A stretch of 64,000 nt of DNA from Ophioceras dolichostomum. Lineage: Eukaryota; Ascomycota; Sordariomycetes; Magnaporthales; Ophioceraceae. The position numbers and the translations under genes are program-made. The stretch covers positions 1 to 64,000 of the forward strand of contig PYST01000079.1 in NCBI GenBank assembly GCA_003049485.1, in the 5' to 3' direction. How positions within the stretch are numbered: position 1 is the stretch's first letter; each line of letters opens with the position of its first letter. The notes under the pieces are model-generated. The model did not search any database. It saw nothing but the letters and a program-made list of their open reading frames with translations, and was not told the DNA's origin. Of the stretch, positions 55,354-64,000 are shown in pieces.

Positions 55354-57563
55354 TCACAGCTGGGCCGCCAATCTCGCGCCGAGCGTTCGAGAACAGAACG
55401 CTCCGAAATATTGGTTGAGAGCGTCCACAGTACCACCTCCCTGGGCGAGCCCGACCACAATTCCAACGTAGCCGTCTGGCCGGACCACCACTACTGCTCC
55501 CCGCTCCTCGTCTAAGCCCAGCTTCGCATGCGCTGACTGCGCAAGGGCCGGGGCGCCTCCATCCGCAAGACAGCGATCGTCCGCGTAGACGTGCTCGCGA
55601 TAGCGTGCCAGGGGCTCCGGGATGTCACGACTGATCTCGATCGTGCTCCGGGGACAAGCCAGAATGGTACAAAAGGTGAAGAAGAAGCTGTGTGGGTTGT
55701 GTTTCTCGTGATGAGACACTGTCTGCAGATCAGGCCGCTGGTATGACGAGAAGAAGGAGCCCTTGAGGCGCAGGTGGCGTGAAAAGTCACCAAGCGCCTG
55801 CCGAGTGGCCGATGGCCTGCCGGCAAAGATGAATATGCGGAACGAGCCGTTCAGTGGCACTTCTTGCTCCAGATGCACGACATTTGCATCCACTACCCGG
55901 GTGACGTCTGCATTTATCAGCAGACGCCCGGAACGGAGCTTGCAGCCACTCGGATTGATAAGCGACGACTGGGCTTGATGGCCGGGCCACCAGTTCAAAG
56001 CATTGGGCTGGTAGGCAACACCGTAGCCGCTGGTAAAATCGCATCCCTCTTTGAACGTCCTCACGAACTCGCTGTCATCTGCGGAGTGCTCGTCTCGGCT
56101 CCCGAACGTGGCAGCGGAGCGGGTCTCGTCCGCGGTGGGGTGGCGGCGCTCTGAGAAGAGCTTTGCGTACTTGTTGTCGAACGCGAGCAGTGTCTCGGCC
56201 ACCTCTTTGCGCTCCGACTCGTAAGTCCTCAGCAAATCCCGCTGGGCGAAGCCACGTTCCACCGCGTGGATCTTCCACGCCAAGTTTAGCGCGTCGAGGA
56301 ATGCCGTGTTCATCCCCTGGCCTGCCTTGGGCTGTTTATTTTTATACGTCAGAAGATGGCACGCGACGGAATGGCGTCCGACAGCGTCGGGCAAGAAGGA
56401 CTTACACTGTGGGTGTGGCAAGCATCACCTCCGAGGAAGACTCGATGGTCAAGAGTGTAGCGGTCGGCTATGCCCTGCCCGATGGGGTACACCGAATACC
56501 ACTCGACTGTGTCCCACTCTATCCAGAACGGCCTCATTATTTTCTTCGCCGATGCCTGCACCTCGGCCTCGGTGGCAGTCTTGCGCGGACTCCAGTCAGA
56601 ATCCGTGGACGAGGCGATCTGGATGTAAAGCCTGACCATGTTGTTCTCCCGCGGAATAACCATTAACGAGCCGTCTGGCGAGTGAATGGTGCATTTCATC
56701 TGAGCCACGTGTTTGGCGTTAGTCGTTTGAGCTGGGAGGCAGAGGGCCAGAGGGGACCGATCCAAGAAGAGGAGGTGAGAGCAAAGGGCTCAGGGGCTGG
56801 CGGCATAAAAGTAGCGGGGCAGCAGCCGTACCTTAATATCCGGAAAGTCAGTCCTGACCACTCCGTCCATAACACCCCAGACATGTTCGATTGGATCCTT
56901 GTGCTTGATGCCAATCCCCAGACGGTCTCGCACGAAAGACCTGGCGCCCTCGGCCCCGAACAGATACTTGGCTCGGACAGTCTCGGTCGATGTCCCATCC
57001 AGGTGCCGCAGATGCACTTGGACAGGATAGGAAGGGTCGCCATCGGCGTCTGACTCGAATCCGACGATTGTCCATGGCCGCTGGATGTGCACACCGTTCC
57101 CAGCCATGTCCGAGATGAAAACGCGCTCGATCAAGCCCTGGTGCAGGAGGGTGGTGAAAGGGTACCTGGCATTAATGAAGCTGGGGCAGCTGGCCCAAGT
57201 ACCAGTGCGGGTGATGCCGTGGCCAGCCGCGGCGGTATCCCAGAAGGCGACCTCGTACACCCTGGCCGGCTGGTGAGCCATGATGGCCGACTTCAGTCCC
57301 ATGTTGCGGAGCAGATCAAGCGACCGTGGTTGGATGCCATCAGCACGACCTGTCGGCGTAGGCACACTTCTGTTGTCGATGTGCTTGATACGATAGCCCC
57401 AGCGCGCGAGGCAGGTGGAGAGCATCAGCCCGGCCGGGCCAGCGCCGATAATGACTTGTTTCAGGGGTCAGCTGGAGCGCCGGAGGTCATCTCTGGGAGA
57501 GCGGGAGATTTGTTCACCTATGTCATAGCTTGAAACAGGCCGCAGAGGACTTTGTGATTCCAT
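55354..57563 (-). CDS. FAD-dependent monooxygenase, phenol 2-monooxygenase type
   Basis: Flavoprotein hydroxylase of the PHBH/phenol-hydroxylase class, using NADPH and O2 to hydroxylate an aromatic compound; substrate unknown. Exons 57518-57563, 56832-57454, 56406-56699 and 55354-56331 join in phase and give 646 residues, the size of fungal phenol hydroxylases. The first exon encodes MESQSPLRPVSSYDI, then the dinucleotide-binding motif VIIGAGPAGLMLSTCLARWG (about 16-35). The second FAD motif is FLGGDACHTHSPKAGQGMNT (about 311-330), split by the third intron. The middle segment YLFGAEGARSFVRDRLGIG is the DG motif with Glu in place of the usual Asp. The C-terminal ~200 residues form the thioredoxin-like dimerisation domain (GRLLINADVTRVVD, then VVVVRPDGYVGIV). 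No clustered regulator or partner gene is adjacent, so a secondary-metabolite role is not supported by context. Confidence 0.92.
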
Positions 57564-59537
57564 CTCTGGTGATGTGCACCTATTCATCGATTGCCTCTCC
57601 GATCGACCGCTCGAGGGACAACGGGAGAAAGTCAGAAGGGGACAGTGGCCTGACTTGATAGCCCGATTTTATATTGGCCCCTGGAGTCTGTGAAGTATCT
57701 AGGTAAGGTACCTAAAGTCGTTACTGGTGGGGACGGCCAGCTGGATGTATGACAAGGCCAGCGCCAGTCGAGGGTTTATATAAAGACCGAAAGCAGGAGC
57801 GGCCGTGCTGATCAGCTAAACGCTAGCATGGTGCGAGGATCTGTTCGGTACGTCGGCGACATTGCAACTTCCATATGTGCGACGGGGAAGACCAGGTGGG
57901 CACCTCAGACAGGTAGGCGCGCAAGTTGGCAGGAGACGCAGGTATCTAAAGCTAGCTACCTATGATGGTGATGTACCCCGGGTGGCATCAAGGACGGCTA
58001 CGTGGAAGTGCCTAGGTGCCAGGTAGGTCCAGAAACCCCCGCAAGGAATCAGGTGCGAGTCAATGGCGCCAGTCAATGGGACGTCCGGCTGAGGGAGACG
58101 GGAAGAGCACCGGGTATGGAACCGGGAAGGGAGATGGGAAGGGAGGGAAGGGAGCGCGCTAAAAGGGGCTTTCGAAAAGGCAGAGAAGAGCGGGGCTCGA
58201 AGCGGGGATTGCTGGGTTCCCTGAGGTTCCGTTCTGGTTGGTCGCGATAGTCAAAACTTGGATGGAGCCAGTTTCCTCCGTCCAGGCATTCAGTATGCAC
58301 GTTTCTGGCAGCTCGCTCGCCAAATGAACAAACCAGCAAACCAGATTGATGATGTGTCAAATCTTCGTGCATGTCAATATTCCCGGGATTTGGGAACGGT
58401 AGTTGCAGGAGTTGGGGGCGGGTCCGGGGTTGCCACTCTTCCAAGCACCCTCCACTCTCCAGCCCACCTCGCCCACAAAGCGAGCTCCGGGTGGGGACCC
58501 GGCTTTGGTGGTCGGCAAAGGGAGGAACGATTGATGAGATTCAATGATACTTGAAGTTCTGGGCATGATAACATACGACTCAAGCTACCGTACCTACGAC
58601 CTACATACCACCGATCAATCAACCGATCAGCCAGTTATCGGACCGGGCCGATTCCCAGCACCTTGCGCAACGAGAGACCCGTCGTTCTCCATCTCGGATG
58701 CGGTCCTACCGACAACCCTCGGGTTCGACTCCGCGCCGTGCCATTTTATCCCCTGCCAGTTCAACCTAGCCAGGGGGGCCATGATCGAACCGATGTTTTC
58801 TGTTTCTCCCACTTAAGCTCGATTTTTGAATACTGCTTGGCCGAATCTGCTAGCCCCTCAGTCGGCCTGGCGTCGCCATTTCTTTGATGTCGGTTCGCAA
58901 TCATGTTGATATTGATGCCTCTTTTCGTCCCTTTCACTCTCTTTCCTTGTGATCCTTTTTCGCTCTCGGGTTCTCCTTCAATGGCACTAAAGTCAAGTCA
59001 TTCCGGCCGAAGGTGTCCGGACATAAGGCAACCAGACCAGCCTCATTGCCTCGCCAGGGAGCACTGTTCTAGTCGCGAGATATTCCATGTCCTTAGTCGT
59101 CAAGGTATGCAATGGACGGGAGCTGCACGTACCCGGGCTCGGGAGCTCGCTATATAGTACAATATCAGACACCTCTCACCATGTCACCATGGCTCAGACG
59201 GCAAGCTATCTGGTAGTCATCATATCTATTTCCTTATGAAAGTGAAAAAGGCTTTGACAGCCCCGGGCTTCCGCCCGGAAAATGTTACCTAGGTAACGGA
59301 GGCCGACGCCTAGTCATGTTGGTTTTCGATCACGCATCGTCACGGCGACGGTCCACACGGCGTCACCGGAGAGGCACCTGTCAGAGTGGTCGGCGAATAC
59401 CAGTGGAGGCAGGTGGGATGGACGGGGCCTTGGACCGTGAATATCATTCAACGTCCGGCAGTACAATGCTCAGTGTGTCTTGAGCAGCTCCCAGTATTGC
59501 CCCCCGCCCATTGTCGGCCCATTCACTTTACACTTCC
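57564..59537. other. Divergent intergenic region
   Basis: A 2-kb spacer upstream of the monooxygenase (minus) and the 887-residue protein (plus). It has ctaggtaaggtacctaa-type sequence at about 57697, and a TACCTAGGTA palindrome at 59286-59295. No convincing gene; the open frame at 58002-58250 is Arg/Gly/Glu low complexity. Confidence 0.5.
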
Positions 59538-62533
59538 ATGGATACCGACAGCCAGTCCGCCTCTCTACCCAGCAGGGTCGGGCCATTTTTCCTCAAGTCA
59601 GGCTCGTCGTCTGAGTGCTCCGCGACCACAGACAGAGCAACGCACGAGCAACCAGTCGCACCCGCGACTTGTTGTTCTCTCGCGTTGGCCCAGCAGCAAA
59701 TTCGTCGGACAAGCGGTATGTACCTAGGTGTGTGTGCTGCTGTGTGCTGCTGCTGTCTCCCGCCTCCCGCATTGTAGCTCGCACCTTCCACCATCTACCT
59801 CCCTCCGTCTGCCCCAGGTCAACTTACATTCAAGTCAGCCGGGTCCGCCCGTGATTGAATGGAAAAGAAACTGATAGTAGCTCTTGTTCTCCCTTCCTAA
59901 TCACTCATCTCTCGCGCTCCCCTGCCCTGCGCATAGACACAAACACAGACGCAGACGCAGACACAGATACGGAAGGCACAGGCACGGGATTCTATCTCGG
60001 AGCTGCCACTCAGGCCGTGGACAGCCAAAGCAGTCAAGACAGCCAAAACAGCCAAGACGGCGGAAGCTCATATCCTGCTTCACTATCACCCACCAGACAG
60101 CGTCTTTCCGGCGAATATAAACACCAAGCGCGTGTACACCCTTTGCTGGGTGACACCATCTCGCCACCTAGCAATCCTAACGCCGACAGGAGCAGCTGCT
60201 TCGGCACTGTGGACAGTCCGGAGGATTGGATTGCCTACCCCAGTCTGGACAGTGCCGACCGCACCGCTCCGGACACGACCATGGAAGCGGCTCAACGAGC
60301 AGAGGGAAGCCACCAGGCAGGCTCCAGCTCGAGCATGACTAGACCAGCACGAAGCTCGACTCCAGCTCCCTCCTCCCCTTCCCCTCTTTTGACAGACACG
60401 ACTCCCACGCCAATTCGAGGCGATTTCATCAGCCTGTCGAGTCCCGCCAGGAACCGTTCGGTTTCTCCTCGTCGCGCAGGCTCCCCGACCAAAGACGTCG
60501 TCCTGCACCTGAGCCTGACCGACTCACAGATGGATCGACTCACTGACGTGTATGTTCTGTGGTTATGGCCTCCCTCTTTCCATCCAGCACACACACAGCC
60601 TCATTGAGGCTTGCCTCGAACCTCTCGTCCATTGCCCATGCCTCCCACTTACACTCAGTCTGATATTTCTAGCATCTCACGCCCGGAATCGCCCGAGAAG
60701 GGCAACCGGCGTGGCAGAACCGCGGGAATCGATCGCTTGGTGGCAGACTCGTCGTCCGACGCCGCAGAATCGCACGACCTCTTTACCCGCCACGGGTACA
60801 GCGGTAGCCAAGATCGTGGGCTGCGTCGTGGCGACGGCTGGAAGCATCAGCGTGCAGGCGAAGTCGGCCAAACCCACGTCCCGTCGAGCACTCGCTCCCG
60901 TTCTGCCACCAAGCGCTCGCGCTCGCCGGTCAAGAGCAGAGCCGAGGGAGGCAAGGGGGGAATTGGAGACGCGGGCCTGCCATACGGTTTACATCCATCC
61001 ACCAGGACCACCACGATGGCAACCCTCGCGCAGAGGCGTGGCGGCCCGCGGCCATCGGTCGACACGAAGATAGCACAGAGGCAGGGAAGCCCCTCCCGAC
61101 AAGTTCCCGTCATCGTAGAGCGTCGGGTCGAGATAGAAGCCCGTGGGAAGCTAAACCTTGTCGCCGCTCAGACTGGCGCGTCACTCGAGGTATCTCCCTC
61201 TGTGTACTCTACGGACGAGCGGGGCTCTGCCGAGGCGAGCGCCATCCTCGAAGGTAGTAGCTTCGGTCGGAAACACCACGGCGACGTTGGAGCTAAACGT
61301 GACAGCCGTGAGGGAGCCATGCCCGTGAGCCCACGGCGCATCCACATGGTGGCTGCAGGGACAGCCGGGGTCGAGCAGACCGAAGAGGTGCTGCAGTCCC
61401 TCGCCGAGGCCGACAACCTCGCCTACCTGTTCCGGCATCCCATCCCACCAGCGCAGTCTTCGATCCAGGATGGAGGCGTACTAACCCACCTGGTACCGAC
61501 GCCGGCCGATTCAGCCAGGGCGGCTCACTGGCAGGCCCACTCGCCACTGACACCATACATCGAGAGCATGGATGACAAGGAGCCACGTCGCAAGAGGATG
61601 TTTGGCGAGCACGGCTGGCTGGATCGCACGAGCGAGGAGGTTCCTGCTTCGGGAGAGCAGCAGCAGCAGCAGCAGAAGCACCAGCACCAGCACCAGCACC
61701 AGCGCGATCACCTTAGACCCCAGCAGCACCAGCAACCGAAGAAGGGCATCTTCGAGTCGCTCAAAAAACTGGGTAGGGACTTCGCGGACGTGGTTGGCCT
61801 AGCCGACACGGGACGGAATGGGCCGCCAGCGACGGGAAAGCGGGCGCCGACGCCGCTCACCATCTCCCTGGAGCCGCGCGCGCAGTGCCTCCTTTACTGC
61901 GAGCTGGAGTTCCTGCTGACGGAAGCGCTGGTTGAGTATCTGACAGACCAGTTCAACGCGGGCCTGCTGCGGGAGGACAAGATGCTGAAGGTGGCGGACA
62001 GCTGGGCGCAGAAGGGACGGCCCAAAGTGCTCGGGTTCCGCTACGACGTCGAGACGCAGCTGAGTATCGTGATGCTCCATGTGCAGCACTTCAAGTTCTA
62101 TGGCTCCCTCTGTGGCTCGAACCCGACTGCGGCCGGAGCGTCGCCCGAGACCCAAGTGCCGACGGTGGCCGGCTTGCTGGACATGATGCGGGCCAACGCG
62201 CGCGCCATCCGGGTGCGTACCTTCTGCCAGCCGGACACGGTCATAGCTAAGCAGCTTCTGGACTCGCAGAAGCTGTTCAACGTCCTCGGCTGCAGCGTCG
62301 ACCGCCACCTCCAGCTCCACTACATCATGCACTTCTTCAAGAACATCCTGGAGCGAGAGCACCGCTTCCAAGGTGGCCACCGTCCGGCCCAGTCATCATG
62401 CGACACTACCGACCGCGGTGCGGCAAATGCGTCGAGGCCGACGGAGACCAAGAGTGCCACAGCAGAGCAGCAGCAGGTGAGTGAAGAAGGAGCCCATGCG
62501 GGTGGCAGATCCATCACGTACCGCCGACGGTAA
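59538..62533 (+). CDS. Conserved-looking protein of unknown function
   Basis: I do not recognise this protein. Three exons, 59538-59715, 59937-60547 and 60659-62533, join in phase (G|AC at the first junction, phase 0 at the second) and give 887 residues. The start is the ATG in MDTDSQSASLPSRVGPFFLK; the continuing frame in exon 2 has no ATG before 60281 and a stop just upstream, so the first exon is needed. Residues 1-600 are disordered, with Asp/Thr repeats, SPxR-type motifs, poly-Gln then alternating Gln-His (about 61659-61710). The last ~250 residues look folded: GIFESLKKLGRDFADVVGLA, LLYCELEFLLTEALVEYLTD, WAQKGRPKVLGFRYDVETQL and DSQKLFNVLGCSVDRHLQLH. The layout suggests an adaptor or regulatory protein, but no function can be given. 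The splice model is self-consistent. Confidence 0.75.
61656..61712. repeat. CAG/CAC microsatellite coding for Gln/His
   Basis: A run of CAG triplets followed by alternating CAC-CAG encodes poly-Gln then (Gln-His)n in the unknown protein. Length variation between strains is expected. Confidence 0.75.
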
Positions 62534-63244
62534 ACTTCAATGTAGACAGTGGAGAGAGGGGCGCTTGAATCACGCCGGATCTGGTGGTACTGGAGCGTGC
62601 CTCGGACTGGCGACGACACAAACAGCTTAGCCCTAACCAGCCATTCACACTCATCTATCTCCCGAGTAGCTTTGCATGAGAGCTGCTGGTAGAAGGAAAT
62701 AAGAATGGCAGAATCGAGGCGAGGAAGGGGAGTGGGCAGCTGGCTTTCGGTCGTGAGTTGGTTTCTGGGGCCCAGGGATGAAATGGAATCAACGAAGGTA
62801 CTTAGGTACCTAGGTACGTAGGGTAGATGGTAGGTACCAGATAAGGTAGGTACCAGGGATCAATCAATAGGCTCGCGGAGGATGGCAGCATGGAATGACA
62901 GAAGATAGAAGATACACTAATAATAAATGCCCTCGTTACCTTCCCAGATGCTCCCTCCCAAACAGCTAGATTCGCTTCAATTCCTTCTCGTTTCGTCCAT
63001 GTTCATTTCGTTCGTGAGTTTCCCGTAGACATCGTGACATATATGAACGCCTCAGAAAAAATAAGGCACTTAAGCAGGAGGCGGGATAGCGAGAGACCAA
63101 GCGTGATACACACATACCGGACTATAAAAGGTTAAAAAGGAAGGAAAACAGTACGGAATTATGGGAAGATGCAGAGAGGATGGAAGTACTACAATGGCAA
63201 CCAACAGATGGGCTGAAAAGGATGGAAATCAAGCAGAGAACTAC
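62534..63244. other. Convergent intergenic spacer
   Basis: Between the 3' ends of the 887-residue protein gene and the glycine-zipper protein gene. It has a cluster of GGTACC/AGGTAGG units at 62797-62860 with one exact TACCTAGGTA at 62807-62816. Confidence 0.55.
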
Positions 63245-64000
63245 CTAGTCGGGATATGCATAATAATCGAGGGGCCTGGCGGGCCGACGGTGGGGGAGCA
63301 CTTCCTCGCTGCGGCGACGGCTTTCAAGCGGGACCTCATACACACGGCCGGGCCCGCGGCCATTGGAGCGCTCTCTATGAGCTAAAGCGACGGCATCGTC
63401 CAGGTGACCCTTCTCGCGCTGGCTGCGACCCCGGTTATGCTCCTCCCGCTTCTCTCGCTTGGATTCAAGCCGGCGTTCGAGGGCGTTGGCGCCCAGCCCA
63501 CCAACGGCTGCGCCGACGATGGTCGAGACCAGAAGACGCGATTCATGACGTTTACGGTCGCTGTGATCGCGCTCGTCGTCGGGGTCGTGAGCGTGGTCGT
63601 GGTCGTGATCATGGTCGTGGTGGGACTGCGATGAGGATGGCGCCCCTGGGCCTGTTGCATCACTGATGTGCCGCGCCGCCAGGCCGCCGAGAATGGCACC
63701 CAGCACGCCGATGCCAATGCCCGAGGGAGAAGACGTGAAGGTATGCTTCAGCGCGTGCTCGGCTTTACCCACAGGCCCGCGGTCGCGATCGCGGTCGCGT
63801 TCTCGCTCGTGCTCGTGATGGCGGTCTCGATCCCGGGATCGGGATCGGTCTCTGTCTCTGTCTCGGTCCCGGTCTCGGGAACGGCCCCCGCGAGGGTACC
63901 GATCGGGTGACGAGTCCGGGGATGGCGAGCGGGCAAGCCGATTCCGCCGGCACCGGCTGCGGTCGGGACTGCAGTCGGGACTGCGACCTGGGGTCCCTGG
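63245..64000 (-). CDS. Arg-Asp-rich glycine-zipper protein, 3' part only
   Basis: The frame is open from the right window edge (64000) to a stop at 63245, giving 251 visible residues; the start lies outside. The visible N-terminal part is made of Arg-Asp/Ser repeats (runs of RD, RS and HHEHERER). Two hydrophobic glycine-zipper segments follow: SGIGIGVLGAILGGLAARHI and STIVGAAVGGLGANALERRL, separated by a His/Asp-rich loop with alternating HD. Next comes a charged helix (SKREKREEHNRGRSQREKGH) and the end RPARPLDYYAYPD. The layout resembles fungal RS/RD-rich proteins of unknown function (DUF3824-like), with glycine zippers that could insert in a membrane. I cannot assign a role. Confidence 0.7.
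   Translation of the reverse strand, partial: PGTPGRSPDCSPDRSRCRRNRLARSPSPDSSPDRYPRGGRSRDRDRDRDRDRSRSRDRDRHHEHERERDRDRDRGPVGKAEHALKHTFTSSPSGIGIGVLGAILGGLAARHISDATGPGAPSSSQSHHDHDHDHDHAHDPDDERDHSDRKRHESRLLVSTIVGAAVGGLGANALERRLESKREKREEHNRGRSQREKGHLDDAVALAHRERSNGRGPGRVYEVPLESRRRSEEVLPHRRPARPLDYYAYPD

Noticed and set aside
58002..58250. Arg/Gly/Glu-rich open frame
   Set aside because: Low-complexity GGGAAGG-type DNA explains it; no start context or splice support.
58720..58750. GGTTCGACTCC, tRNA B-box-like, in an intergenic region
   Set aside because: The flanking bases do not pair as a T stem and there is no matching acceptor stem or A-box.
55354..62533. Secondary-metabolite gene cluster around the FAD monooxygenase
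   Set aside because: No synthase, transporter or pathway regulator lies nearby; the neighbours are a C48 peptidase and an unrelated unknown protein.
1..64000. CRISPR arrays, transposons, RIP-mutated repeats, viral genes, rRNA
   Set aside because: No repeat-spacer arrays, transposase or reverse-transcriptase motifs, long repeats, or TA-skewed RIP blocks were seen.

Overview
The window is nuclear DNA of a filamentous ascomycete, most likely a Sordariomycete. Genes carry short introns (about 50-140 nt, GT..AG, often with CTAAC-like branch points). The proteins are typical of that group (Mus7/Mms22, MHYT protein, RGS protein, phenol-hydroxylase-type monooxygenase), and highly expressed genes have strongly GC-rich third codon positions. 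I see no bacterial, viral, rRNA, tRNA, CRISPR or transposon signal. All gene models are my own intron placements, checked for reading phase.

Layout from left to right: atp2 (F1 ATPase beta, minus), glycogen branching enzyme (minus), mitochondrial ClpX (plus), cox5 (minus), a possible very small gene (minus, uncertain), mus7/mms22 (plus), a large mitochondrial AAA+ ATPase (minus), tfb1 of TFIIH (minus), kgd1 (plus), cia1 (minus), an MHYT-domain membrane protein (plus), mitochondrial glycerol-3-phosphate dehydrogenase gut2 (plus), an RGS protein with a probable C-terminal exon beyond an in-frame stop (minus), a 5.2-kb gene-poor stretch, a SUMO-protease-like C48 peptidase (minus), an FAD monooxygenase (minus), an unrecognised 887-residue protein (plus), and the 3' part of an RD-rich glycine-zipper protein running off the right edge (minus).

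Six of about fifteen genes (atp2, clpX, cox5, the AAA+ ATPase, kgd1, gut2) make mitochondrial proteins: ATP synthase, complex IV, the TCA cycle, the glycerol-phosphate shuttle and protein quality control. Cia1 adds cytosolic Fe-S assembly. These are single-copy housekeeping genes, not a co-transcribed cluster, but atp2 and cox5 share an identical upstream 10-mer containing TCACGTGA.

The most interesting points are: a 10-bp palindrome, TACCTAGGTA, seen seven times and only between genes; an AAA+ protein whose N-terminal half looks like a degenerate second AAA+ module; two GC-AG introns in one gene; microexons in atp2; a reading-frame break in mus7; and a stop codon inside the apparent RGS reading frame. 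I did not find a convincing new multi-gene system.
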